Of a stretch of DNA of 64,000 nt, positions 46,836 through 58,189 are shown piece after piece. Position 1 is the stretch's first letter. The number at the start of each line of letters is the position of its first letter. A program made the translations under genes and the position numbers. The notes under the pieces are model-generated. The model was not told the origin of the DNA. It searched no databases and worked only from the letters and a program-made list of their open reading frames with translations. The stretch lies in NCBI RefSeq assembly GCF_000517545.1, contig NZ_BAIV01000020.1, positions 1-64,000 of the forward strand, read 5' to 3'. Source of the DNA: Bacteroides reticulotermitis JCM 10512 (lineage in GTDB: Bacteria; Bacteroidota; Bacteroidia; Bacteroidales; Bacteroidaceae).

Positions 46836-49800
46836 ATGATTATGAAATTAATAAGATACATGCTTATCACTTTGCTTTTTCTGGGGACAGAAGAGGTATT
46901 TGCCCAGGCACAAGTCATCACCGGTAAGGTGACTGAATTGATGGGAGGAAAAGCGGAACCGATTACCGGAGCGAATATCAATATTATGAATGCCCAGAAC
47001 CGTTCAGTAGGCGGTGGCATTTCCGACCTCGATGGGGTATATAAATTGCAGATACCTGCCAATGAATCGAATGTGACTTTGGTCTACTCTTTCATTGGTA
47101 TGAAAACGAAGCGGATCAAGTACACCGGGCAGAAGGTGCTTAATGTACAGCTGGATGCCAATGTACAGACATTGGACGAGGTGGTGATTGGTGCACGCCG
47201 TATTCAACGAAATGACATGGGTATCAGCCAAAAGGAACAAGTTACAGCTACCCAAAAGGTGAAGATGGATGATCTCATTTCGATTGCTCCGATTACGACA
47301 GTCGAAGAGGCATTGCAAGGCCAATTGGGTGGTGTGGATATTATTACCGGTGGCGGTGATCCCGGTGCTCGTAGCTCTATCCGTATCCGTGGAACAAACT
47401 CTTTGAATGCTTCGTCTGAACCGCTGATCGTTATTGACGGGGTTCCTTATTCGACAGATATTGACGAAGACTTCGACTTCTCTACCGCCAATGATGAAGA
47501 TTTAGGTGCATTGTTAAACATTGCTCCTGCTGATATCGAAGAAGTAGAGGTATTGAAAGATGCTGCTGCTACTGCTATTTGGGGTACAAAAGGAGCGAAT
47601 GGTGTGTTGGTAATCAAGACAAAGAGAGGATCAACCGGAAAAACACGCTTTGGCTTTAACTCGAAGTTTAGTGCCAAATTTGAACCGACAAGTATTCCGA
47701 TGCTGAATGGAAAAGAATATACGGCTTTAATGCAGGAAGCGATCTGGAATAGTGCCAATTATGTAGGAATGGCCTCATCAACAAACAAATACTTGAAGCT
47801 ACTTTATGATACACCCGAAATCGGTAATAATCCGGAGTGGAAATATTATGATGAGTACAATCAAGATACGGATTGGTTGAAAGAAGTACGTAAGAACGCC
47901 CTTACTTGGGATAACCAATTCTCAATGAGTGGTGGTGGTGAAAAAGCAACGTATCGTCTCTCTTTGGGCTACCTGACAGAGGGTGGAACAACGATCGGTA
48001 CGAACATGGATCGTTTGAATACCTCAATGGCAATTGACTACCAGTTTTCGGATAAACTGAAGTTTGGTGTTGACTTCGGATACACCCATACAGACAGAGA
48101 TGCTAACTGGGCGAATGTGCGTAAGGAAGCATTTACCAAGATGCCGAATAAATCTCCTTACTGGATGGACGACAATGGTGATCGTACGTCACAGTACTTT
48201 GCTTATCAAACCAAAGACTGGGAAGGTGTTTTTAATGGTAAAAGCGATGATAAAGCTTATTACTACAATCCCGTGGCAATGGCGAAGGAAAGTGTTAACA
48301 AGACGATTCAACGCGAAAGTAAAGTGACGTTCCGCGCAAACTATAAGATTTTGCCCGAACTAAACTATCAGGGATATGTATCTATGCAAATGCGTACGAC
48401 AAAGAATCGCAAGTTCCTTCCTCAGGTTGCAACAGGTGTAGTCTGGACGGATAAGAGTGCTAACCAGAGTACGGATGCAACTTCCGATCAGTTATCAATG
48501 AAGACAGAGAATAAACTATTGTTTACTAAAAACTGGAGCGATAAGCATAGTTTGATCGCTACGGCTTTACTACGTACAGAGCAGATACAAAAATCGAGCT
48601 ACTCGAGTGTGACATCAGGAAATGCGTCTCCCGGGCTGTCTGATCCGATTGTCGGTAGTACAGTAGAGTCCATCGGATCGGGAGAGTCGGAGACACGTAG
48701 CGTGCAGGGTATTGGTTTATTGAACTACACGTTGCTAAACCGCTATGTATTCCAAGGATCTCTTACCATGGAGGGGAATTCAGCTATGGGACGCTCAAAC
48801 CGTACCGGTTACTTCCCTGTGGCAGGTATTTCCTGGAATATACAGGAAGAGGCGTTTATGGAGAAAACGAAAGATTGGTTGGATGAGGCCAAAATACGTG
48901 TCAGTGCCGGACAAAGCGGTAGAGCACCGAGTGGCGCTTCAATCTACTTAGGAGCATTTAGCTCGTTGGGTGAATATATGGACATGCCTGCTATCTATCC
49001 GGTGCGTATGCAGTTGGATAAACTGAAATGGGAAACTTCAACCGAATATAACTACGGCTTGGACTTGGGCTTTTTCAAAGGGCGCTTGAAGTTTACCTTC
49101 GACTATTATCAAAAGTATGTGAAAGACCTATTGAATAAGGACGTGGAGGTTCCTGCTACCACTGGGTATGCTAATATAAAATTCTATAACTCCGGTAAAC
49201 TGACAAATAAGGGATGGGAATTCCGTACGGATGCTACTCTCTTGGATAAAAAAGACTGGCGTGTAAGTGCTTATGTAAACTTGAGCCGCAACGTTAATAA
49301 GGTGACCGAGCTGCCTAACAATATGACCCAGGAAAACTATTCATTCGGTAATGGTGTATATGGTATCCTTGTGGAAGAAGGCCGTCCATTGGGCTCTTTC
49401 TACGGATACCGCTACAAAGGGGTGTATCAGAATCAGGATGCTACGTATGCTCGTGATGCACAAAATGTAGTGATGAACGATGTCTCGGGCAATCCGATCG
49501 TAATGAAGAATGGCAATCAGACTGTGTGCCCCGGTGATGCTGTTTACGAAGATATTAATCATGACGGTGTAATTAATGAATATGATATTGTTTATCTAGG
49601 CAACTATATGCCGTTAATCACCGGAGGAGCAGGCTTTACCGTTAGATGGAAACAGTTGACGCTGACTACTTTCTTTCACGGGCGTTTCGGCCAGAAAATT
49701 ATCAATGCCACTCGTATGAATAATGAAGCGATGTACAGTCAGAGTAACCAAAGTCGTGCCACATTGCGTCGTTGGCAGAAAGAAGGTGACATAACCGATA

Positions 49801-50105
49801 TCCCACGGGCACTTTATAGGGAAGGATATAACTACTTGGGTTCCGATCGCTTCGTAGAAGATGCTTCATACGTACGTCTAAAAACGTTATCGTTGGCTTA
49901 TGCATTGCCCAAAAAGGTATGCCAGCATTGGGGCCTGAATAGTATGAGTGTATTTGTTACTGGTTACAACCTATTTACCTGGACAAAATATACAGGTCAG
50001 GATCCGGAGGTTTCTATACCGAGTTCGGCTACCAAATTAGCACAGGATAATGCGAATACTCCTTGTACGATACAGTTCTCTTGCGGTTTGAATTTGAGTT
50101 TCTAA
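46836..50105 (+). CDS. SusC-like TonB-dependent transporter (cassette 2, first pair)
   Basis: Intact, 1089 residues. It has a signal peptide ending at FAQAQ, a regulatory-like beta domain (GKVTELMGGKAEPITGANI), and a plug with SIRIRGTNSLNASSEPLIVI and VLKDAAATAIWGTKGANGVL. The conserved stretch DFDFSTANDED matches the DFDFATADEEE of the SusC at 2647, making the two direct paralogues. The start may be the ATG at 46836 or the in-frame ATG six bases later. It pairs with the SusD at 50112. Confidence 0.95.
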   Translation: MIMKLIRYMLITLLFLGTEEVFAQAQVITGKVTELMGGKAEPITGANINIMNAQNRSVGGGISDLDGVYKLQIPANESNVTLVYSFIGMKTKRIKYTGQKVLNVQLDANVQTLDEVVIGARRIQRNDMGISQKEQVTATQKVKMDDLISIAPITTVEEALQGQLGGVDIITGGGDPGARSSIRIRGTNSLNASSEPLIVIDGVPYSTDIDEDFDFSTANDEDLGALLNIAPADIEEVEVLKDAAATAIWGTKGANGVLVIKTKRGSTGKTRFGFNSKFSAKFEPTSIPMLNGKEYTALMQEAIWNSANYVGMASSTNKYLKLLYDTPEIGNNPEWKYYDEYNQDTDWLKEVRKNALTWDNQFSMSGGGEKATYRLSLGYLTEGGTTIGTNMDRLNTSMAIDYQFSDKLKFGVDFGYTHTDRDANWANVRKEAFTKMPNKSPYWMDDNGDRTSQYFAYQTKDWEGVFNGKSDDKAYYYNPVAMAKESVNKTIQRESKVTFRANYKILPELNYQGYVSMQMRTTKNRKFLPQVATGVVWTDKSANQSTDATSDQLSMKTENKLLFTKNWSDKHSLIATALLRTEQIQKSSYSSVTSGNASPGLSDPIVGSTVESIGSGESETRSVQGIGLLNYTLLNRYVFQGSLTMEGNSAMGRSNRTGYFPVAGISWNIQEEAFMEKTKDWLDEAKIRVSAGQSGRAPSGASIYLGAFSSLGEYMDMPAIYPVRMQLDKLKWETSTEYNYGLDLGFFKGRLKFTFDYYQKYVKDLLNKDVEVPATTGYANIKFYNSGKLTNKGWEFRTDATLLDKKDWRVSAYVNLSRNVNKVTELPNNMTQENYSFGNGVYGILVEEGRPLGSFYGYRYKGVYQNQDATYARDAQNVVMNDVSGNPIVMKNGNQTVCPGDAVYEDINHDGVINEYDIVYLGNYMPLITGGAGFTVRWKQLTLTTFFHGRFGQKIINATRMNNEAMYSQSNQSRATLRRWQKEGDITDIPRALYREGYNYLGSDRFVEDASYVRLKTLSLAYALPKKVCQHWGLNSMSVFVTGYNLFTWTKYTGQDPEVSIPSSATKLAQDNANTPCTIQFSCGLNLSF

Positions 50106-50111
50106 TATACT

Positions 50112-51657
50112 ATGAATATGAAAAAAGTACTTTATATATGTATGCTTGCAGGTAGTATGCTCTTTAGCGGTTGTAGCGACTGGCTGGATGTATTACCCAA
50201 AAACGAGCAAGTAACAGCTAACTATTGGAAAGCGAAAGAAGATGTCGAAGCCGTGCTTGCTTCGGGATATTATTATATGCGTGAGGCAACTCCTTTACTT
50301 ATTGATTGGGGTGAATTGCGGGCAGGTTCTGTCTACATGTACATCGGGTATGAAGAACAGTATAAACTGATGGACTTTCAATTGATATCTTCTTCAAACT
50401 TATGTAAGTGGGAGACTTTTTACAAGATTATCAATATGGCGAACTCTGTAATCACGTATGCCCCCGATGTGGAGGAGAAAGATGAGACATACAGCAATGC
50501 TGCGATGCTTTCGCATCAGACAGAAGCCTACTTTATGCGTGCGCTTACTTATTTTTATTTGGTGCGTAATTTCAAAGAAGTGCCTTTGGTGTTGCAGCCT
50601 TATGTTGATGATTCGGCACCGTATAGCATTGCCAAGGCCAGTGAGGAGACTCTCATTGCTCAGATTAAAGCAGATATCAATATGGCATTAGAATCGGGCG
50701 CTGCTAAAGAATTCTATGATGACGACAAGTGGGCTGGAGCTAGCAAAGGGCGTGCTACGAAGTGGGCGCTATATGCTTGATGGCTGATGTATGCTTGTGG
50801 TCGGAAGATTATGAAGGCTGTGTGAAATACGCTGATTACTTAATTAATGCAACAGCTGCCAGACGTCCCGCTTTTATGTCTGTTCCGGAACAGTGGTTCT
50901 CTATATTTAATCCGGGAAACAGTAATGAGTCTATTTTTGAGTTGAATTGGGATAAGACGTTGGGACAGACTTCCAAATCGCCCAGTAACTATTTTAAAGT
51001 AAGTGTGGTTGCGGATTACCAATTCTCACCGACGATGTTGACACGCCTGATTGAAGAAAAAAATGAAGTAGAAATGCAAATAAAGAATCCAATAAGAAGC
51101 GCTTATGGTGCCTATGCATTGTATGGCTTAGAATCGTCGGAAGGACGTCAAGGCGTTATTTGGAAATATAATGGTACAGAGGTAGCTGATATTACAGCCG
51201 TGCGTACTACTAGTGACGCTAATCTGATCATCTACCGAATGACTGACGTGTTGCTGATGAAAGCGGAAGCTCTTATTTGGCAAGGTAGTGGACATTGGCG
51301 GATGCATTAGCTATTATCAATAAGGTGCGTGTACGTGCCAATTTAAAGGAACTGGATGTGAATCTGTCGGAAACGGACGAGCTCGAAATGCTTGAACTCT
51401 TATTGAACGAGCGCGATATAGAATTTGCTGCAGAACTGAAACGCTGGTATGATCTGGTACGCTTCGGGAAAAGTAAATCATATAAGTATAAAGAACAATT
51501 TATCACGAAGATTGCGGAAGAAAATTCTTCGGCAAATGATAGTTGGATCCGCTCTGTATTGAAGAATCCGTATGCTTGGTATCTGCCTATTCACAACAAT
51601 GAGATAGAGGTTAATGCTGCGTTGGTGCAGAACCCGTATTATGGAGTAACCAATTAA
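50112..51657 (+). CDS. SusD-like lipoprotein (cassette 2, first pair); frameshifted twice
   Basis: About 515 residues. The lipobox is LFSGC with Cys21, then SDWLDVLPKNEQVTANYW. SusD hallmarks include ALTYFYLVRNFKEVPLVL and LLNERDIEFAAELKRWYDLV. One frame break lies near 50778 (TTT read as TT, restoring KWALYALMADVCLW) and one near 51294 (T or C lost, restoring GSGHLADALAIINKVRV). It begins 6 bp after the SusC stop. It is the counterpart of the SusD at 6007. Confidence 0.92.
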
Positions 51658-51660
51658 AAA

Positions 51661-53393
51661 ATGCGATTTATGAAAAATATACTTAGAGGGTGTGTAGTGG
51701 CATTGGTTGCCCTGCTGTATGCATGTAACGATCCCTACGAAAACACAACGTATCAAGTTTACAATATGAATCCGGCCTCGGCTTATTTGGAGAGTCGTCC
51801 TGACGACTTTTCTGAATGGGTGAAGGTCTTGAAATATGCCGATTTATTTAATGCAGTGAATCAGGCCACCGAGTCATTTACACTTTTTGTGCCGAACAAT
51901 GCGGCAGTCAAGGCTTTCTACGAAAAGAAACATGTGAGTACGATCGAAGAATTGGGTAAGGACTATGCTCGTGATTTGGCAAAATACCATATAATCAATG
52001 ACTCCATCAATCGAGATGTATTTATCGGAGGTGGAAAGTTGGAAAGCAGAACACTATCAGACGATTATCTGACTGTTTCGTTTAATGAAGATGGAGGTGA
52101 GGGAGGCGGCTTCAACTCCGTGTTTATGAATAAAGAAGCACGGGTGACTGAATTTGCTACGGAAGTTTCCAATGGATACATCTATGTTTTGGACGCTATG
52201 CTTAGCCCGTTGGTAGAAACGGTGTATGAGCGCGTTAACGAAAACAATAAATATGGTATCTTTAAAGAAGTGCTTGACTTGACCGGCTGGAAAGATAGCC
52301 TCAATACGGTCTATGATGAAAGCAAGACGCCTGGCGGAGTGGTGACTAAGACAAAACGAAATTATACAACTTTTGCTGTGTCTGATGGTGCCTATCAGCA
52401 AGATGGTATCACTTCTGTAGCCGATCTGGTTGCCAAACTGAAAGCAGGAAGCGATTATACCAATGTAGAGAATGACTTATTCCGCTATGCGGCGTATCAC
52501 GTAATCGAAGGAAACTATTCGCTCTTTGAACTTCAAGAATTTGAAAAAAATGCGACAAAGAAGATGTGGGATACAAAGTCGGGCGTAATGGAAATCTCGA
52601 AAGAGTCGGATGGTGAGTATTACATCAACTATGATAGTAAAACTCTGAAGTCACAGTTTGTAGAAGCGACTTCTGATGTGCAGGCAAAGAATGGAATGTT
52701 GCATGAAGTGACTAGCTATATGCCATGTGGGAATCAACTACACCTGTAGAAGTGCTGTTCGACTTTTGTAACTATCCGGTGATTAGCTCATATATTGCTG
52801 CGGGCAAAGGGACAGCGGGACAAGCCTATCAGACGGCAACGACAAGCAATGAATATCGTACAAATGTGATGAGTCTTTCTTGCTATAATGTGATGTTAGG
52901 TCCGTCGGGGCCTGCTAGTACTAGCAGTTGGAATGAAGTGGATTACTTTACCGTAAAAACTGGTAATGCTTTCAAAAATTGTAAATACAACGATATGTTG
53001 GTGTTAAACTTAGGCTACTTAGGTACAATTTCCATGAAGACTCCGGCTCTCATCGCAGGTAAGTATAAAGTTACTCTGTATATGGGTTATTCTACTTCTA
53101 TGAATTTTATTCGTACGATGGGAAGTGGTAGTAACGGTGGTGAAATGATATTCTCTTTCGATAACGAAGATGCTACGAAAATCTATACCAAACCTTTTAC
53201 GGAGGTGAGTGCGAATACGTTAGGCGTTTATTCGGCTGTAGTATACGAGGAATTGGAGTTTGCTAAAACCGGTGCTCACACCTTTAAGATTGTAATTAAC
53301 GATCCGACGGCTAGCACAAATAGCAACTTCCGTATGCAATTGGATTATTTATTATTTACCCCAATTATTGACGAATCAAATGAAGACAATTAA
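51661..53393 (+). CDS. Fasciclin-domain lipoprotein (cassette 2, second); frameshifted
   Basis: About 577 residues. The lipobox is LLYAC with Cys22, followed by NDPYENTTYQVYNMNPAS. FAS1 features are SFTLFVPNNAAVKAFYEKK and KYHIINDSINRDVF in the first module, and a second module around YTTFAVSDGAYQQDG. The frame breaks near 52725; one added A gives TSYMPMWESTTPVEVLFDF and continues into a beta-rich C-terminal half. Its stop overlaps the start of the next fasciclin gene by 14 bases. Counterpart of the gene at 7623. Confidence 0.82.
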
Positions 53394-55034
53394 ATATTTA
53401 GTAACAGCGGTACTTCTTTCGGGCAGCTTTTGGAGCTGTACGAATGAGTGGGACACCCATTACGGTGCTGATAGCGAGGTGGTGAATAACGATCAGGTCT
53501 CCGTGGTAAATAGTTCTGCGGTTGATTATCTGAAATCGGAAACGGACTTGAGCAATATGTACACCCTATTTCAGGAAACGGGATTGATTGATCAAATGAA
53601 TGGTAAAGAGCAGCTTTTTACGATCCTGGTTGTCGAAAACTCGGCTGCTACCCGAGCAGAAGCTGATGAAGAACGGTATATCTGGCAAAATCACACATCT
53701 CTGATGCATCACTGTCACCATCTAATCTTACTGATGGGCAGCGTGTGTTGATGTGGAATGGCAAATATATAAACGTAAAGAAGGAGATAGAAGCAGGTGT
53801 GGAAACGATTTATTTCCAAAACAGCAAGGTTACGAAAATTACGAAAGTAAACAATGGGTATATTTACACAATAGATCAGTATGTCGATTCTCCACGCTCA
53901 ATGTATGAGTTAATTGAGAGTTTAGGAGATGACTACTCTATCTTCCGTAATATGATTGTTTCGCGTAATGAACGTACTTTCGACAAGGCAGCCAGTCTCC
54001 CTATCGGAGTGGACAACACGGGTAGTACCGTATACGACTCTATCTTTGTCATTACCAATCCTTATTTCAAAGCGCAAGGGTTCGATCTTATGTCTGAATC
54101 GTTGACAGCTACCATGCTGATACCATCAAATGCTGTAATCGAACAGGCCCTATCCGATGCCCGTGCGAGTTTGAATGAATGGGGGTTGACTCGTGTCGAT
54201 TCTATTATGGAAAACTGGATTTTCCAATCGGCATTCTTTAATAAGAAGTATGTGAAACAGGATTTTGCAGATAATGAAGATCTTACTTCTATTTTCAGCA
54301 AACAATGGAGAACAACGATTCAAAAAGTCGATCTGGACGAACCGGTGTCGATGAGTAATGGTGTAGCTTACTATATAAACTCGATGAAGATTCCAACGAA
54401 CGTGTTGATTTATCGCTTGAAAGATTATATGAAGTACTATGAGCTCTTGAACGAAACGGAAAAAGCAAGCTACTTTGATGCAACTAACTTGACATATAGT
54501 AAAACGGCAACAGAGGTTACAGCTTGGTCAGGCTGGCCGGCAGCAGGATTCCCTTATATTGAAAACCGGGTGGTTTACTTCAACCTAACGGATAACACTC
54601 TTAAGGAATTTACGCTGAATTTTGTGCCATTCCATTATAAAGACCTAACCGCCGGTTCTCATGAAACAACCCCGTATTTAATTCCCCCGGGTGAATATGA
54701 TCTCTGTCTCGGATTCAAACAAAAGCTTGGACATGATGTGGCAGTAGCTTTCAACGGTGAGTATATAAATACGATTACCGCGTCAGAACTGACCTCGACT
54801 ACCTATCACTATGATCGTGGTGGACAAGGATATCCCGAGGGGTATGATACTTCGAAAGCAACGGATAGTAAGAAAACGAACTACGACCGTGATGGAGGTA
54901 AAGTCGGAGTGGTAACAATTACTGGTACTGAGGCTGTTCCGGTGACGATCACTTTGAGTTGCCCTAATATGGACACCAAAACGAGCACCCTATTTCACCA
55001 TTGGTGTTTGAAACCGACGAAGAACTGTTATTAA
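53380..55034 (+). CDS. Fasciclin-domain lipoprotein (cassette 2, third); frameshifted
   Basis: About 551 residues. I chose ATG 53380, which overlaps the previous gene; an upstream TTG would lengthen a signal that is already complete (SFWSC, Cys20). The mature start TNEWDTHYG resembles the NDQWDDH of the gene at 9430. FAS1 modules are visible around LFTILVVENSAATR and TATMLIPSNAVIEQAL. The frame is lost near 53681; one added base restores YLAKSHISDASLSPSN. The C-terminus ends with STLFHHWCLKPTKNCY, a conserved tail of this lipoprotein type and not present in the gene at 9430, so the two third-position proteins have diverged at the end. Confidence 0.8.
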
Positions 55035-55047
55035 TGTTGATAAGTAA

Positions 55048-58000
55048 ATGGATATGAAAAATATAAAAATTACATTGATGAGCCTTCTGCTCTTTTTGTC
55101 TGCGGCTGAAGTATGCGGACAAAAAGTGCACAAGATTAGCGGAAAGATCCTGTCATCGTTTCATCAGCCTATTGAGGGGGCTATTGTGAACATTCCGGGG
55201 GGTAAAGAAGCAATCACTACGGGAGAGGGAACTTTCCATATAGAGTCGAAAAAGGATATAAAGCAGGTCTCTGTCTGGGCAGTTGGTTATTATCCGGTTA
55301 CTCAGTTAGTGAATGGGCGTGAGGAAGTTGTCATTATGATGGTTCCTGAAGATCGCTACAAATATAATGAGTCGACTGTACTTCCTTTCCGTCAGGAATC
55401 TACGAGATCTGAGCAAACTACAGCTACAAATATCACAAAGAAGGACTTTACAACAGGAGTTAGAAAGATCGACCAGGCTTTGACTGGACAAGTAGCAGGA
55501 TTGCAGACCACTCGTACCGGTGGAATGCCAGGCGAAGGTAGTTATATGAATCTACGCGGTATTCGTTCGCTAGTAGGAGCCAATGCACCGTTGGTAGTTA
55601 TCAATGGTGTTCCTCATCTACCCGATACGCATGAATCGCAGTTGATTAACGGATTTTCGAGAGATATCTTTCAAGCTTATAATATTCAAGATATTCAGAA
55701 TATTACTGTGCTGAAAGGGGCGGAAGCTTCTATGTATGGTTCAATGGGATCTAACGGCGTTATTTTGATTGAAACCGACGGAGCAGCTCTAATGACTTGG
55801 AAACGAAAATTAGTTTCTACGGTCAATATGGTGTGAGTTGGAACGATAAGCGGATGCCTTTACTGAAAGGAACAGATTATAAATCATACCTTTCAGATGT
55901 GGGCCTGACGTATTATGATAACATGGGAGACTTCTTTACGGCATTCCCTTTCATGAGTGATCCGAATAATAAGTATAACTATTTGTATAATAATAAAACT
56001 GATTGGCAGGATAAGATCTACAAGAATGGTTTTGTAACAGATAATCTGTTTCGTGTTGAGGGTGGTGATGCCATCGCTAAATATGACCTCTCTCTCGGGT
56101 ATGCTATGGAAAATGGTATATTGGAGAAAACCAAGTCACAGCGTTACCATACACAGTTGAATACCAATGTGCTTATTAGCAAGAAAATAGAGATGTTTGT
56201 AACGGCTGGTTTAGCTATATGAGTGGTAACTATCAAGAGCAAGGTATGATTTCGCAAACGAATCCCATCTTGGCAGCTTACGCACAATCTCCATTGTTGA
56301 GTCCATATAAGAAAGACGATAGTGGTAATACACTGGCTACGTACTCTTCTTATTATTACGGGAACAATCAGAATACAGATTTCTTAACTAGTAATCCATT
56401 GGCCATTGTTAATACGCTGGATGCTCGCAATCGCCAGTATGAAGTAAACGTAAGAGCTGGTGTCACTTATAAGCCACTTACGGGACTAGAACTTACGGGA
56501 ATGGTTGGCGTATATTACAACTATAACAACGAACATCTATTTGTACCAGGGATCACAGATCAGAGTATTCGTCCATTCTTTGACCAATACGGAAGTGCAA
56601 ACAATACGGTAGAAGAGGGTGTGGGAGAAACCTATAATTTCTTTTATAATTTGAACGGACGCTATCAGAAGACTTTCAATCATATACATAAACTGAATGT
56701 GTTGGCAGGTGCGCAAGTACTGACCACGAAGAATGAATATGATGCCGGAAGTGGACGTAATACGGCGAATGACTTCTACCAGACTTTGGGAAGTACACAA
56801 TCTGTTGGCCGTTATTTTCACGGTTATGTTGATAAATGGAACTGGATGAATTTTTATGCACACGCTGATTATACATATAATGAGATGCTATCCGCTTCTG
56901 TGAATATGGCAGTAGATGGTTCTTCTTCATCGGGAACTTACGGCAATCGTTTCTATATGTATCCATCTGTAGCATTGGCATGGTTGGGTAAAGGCTGGCT
57001 TCCGCTTTCCAATTCTACATTTGTGAACCGTTTGAATGTGCGTGCCGAATATGGAATGACCGGTAATAGCCGTTATTCTTCCACGCTCGGAAAGTATTAT
57101 TATACAAGTTTGCCTTATCAGGAAATCTCGGGTATAGTACGCGGCAATGTTTCTAATACATACTTAAAGCCCGAGAAGAATAAGCAGCTGAATCTCGGCT
57201 TAGATTTGACACTTTGGAATAATCGTATTGACTTGTCAGTAGATTACTATAACAACCAGACTACAGATGTAATCTTTGCAATTCCACAATCTTCTGTTTA
57301 CGGAAGTAATAAGTACTATGATAACTGTGGAAAGATTGAAAATCAAGGTGTCGAATTGTCTTTGCAAGCTTCTCTAGTTCGTACACGTGACTTTGAATGG
57401 ATTGTTGGTGGTAACATCGCTCGTAATAAAGGGAAAGTTAAATCACTAGGTGGTGTAGATCAACTAGTAAATACGTATAGTGATGGTGCTCAGATTGTTA
57501 CGCAGGTAGGATCTGATCCATATCAATTCTACGGCTATCAGGCTGCCGGTGTGTTTGCAACAAAGGCTGAAGCAGCAGAGGCTAATCTCGTAAGTAGTAC
57601 AGGACGTTCTTTTGAAGCTGGTGATGTACACTTTATAGACCAGAATGGCGATCATCGTATTGACGATAAAGATCGTGTGGCTTTGGGAAGTTCGGCTCCG
57701 AAATATTTTGGAGGTTTTTTTACTCGCATTGCTTACAAATCATTTGCCCTTTCTGCTGAATTCTCTTATTCAAAAGGAAATAAGGCTTATAATGCTGTAA
57801 GACGTGACTTGGAATCACTCTCTACATTAGGAAATCAAAGTGAAGCGGTGATAAATCGTTGGAGTCTGGAAGGACAACAAACTTCTATGCCGCGTGCACA
57901 ATGGGGTGATCCTGTGGGTAACAGTGATTTTTCTTCTCGTTGGATTGAGGACGCTTCTTACGTACGTATGAAAAACATCACATTCAGCTACAGTTTCGAT

Positions 58001-58189
58001 AAAAAGTTCCTGAACTTCTTCCGTTCCGGTACTTTGTATGTGACTGGTGAGAACCTGATTACTGCTACTAAGTATTTGGGTATGGATCCGGAGTTCTCTT
58101 ATTCCTATGACGATATGATACAAGGGTTTGACTATGCGAAACTGATGCAACCCAAATCGGTTAAATTCGGTGTAAACTTGAAATTCTAA
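55048..58189 (+). CDS. SusC-like TonB-dependent transporter (cassette 2, second pair); frameshifted twice
   Basis: About 1047 residues. It has a signal peptide ending at VCGQK, a regulatory-like domain (GKILSSFHQPIEGAIVNI), and a plug with SYMNLRGIRSLVGANAPLVV and VLKGAEASMYGSMGSNGVIL. Breaks lie near 55787 (CC read as C, restoring DGAASNDLETKISF) and 56215 (TT read as T, restoring GLAYMSGNYQEQ). The barrel then runs on intact to the stop. It shares the NKTDWQDKIYKNGF and MDPEFSY stretches with the SusC at 11120. Its stop overlaps the start of the SusD gene. Confidence 0.93.
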
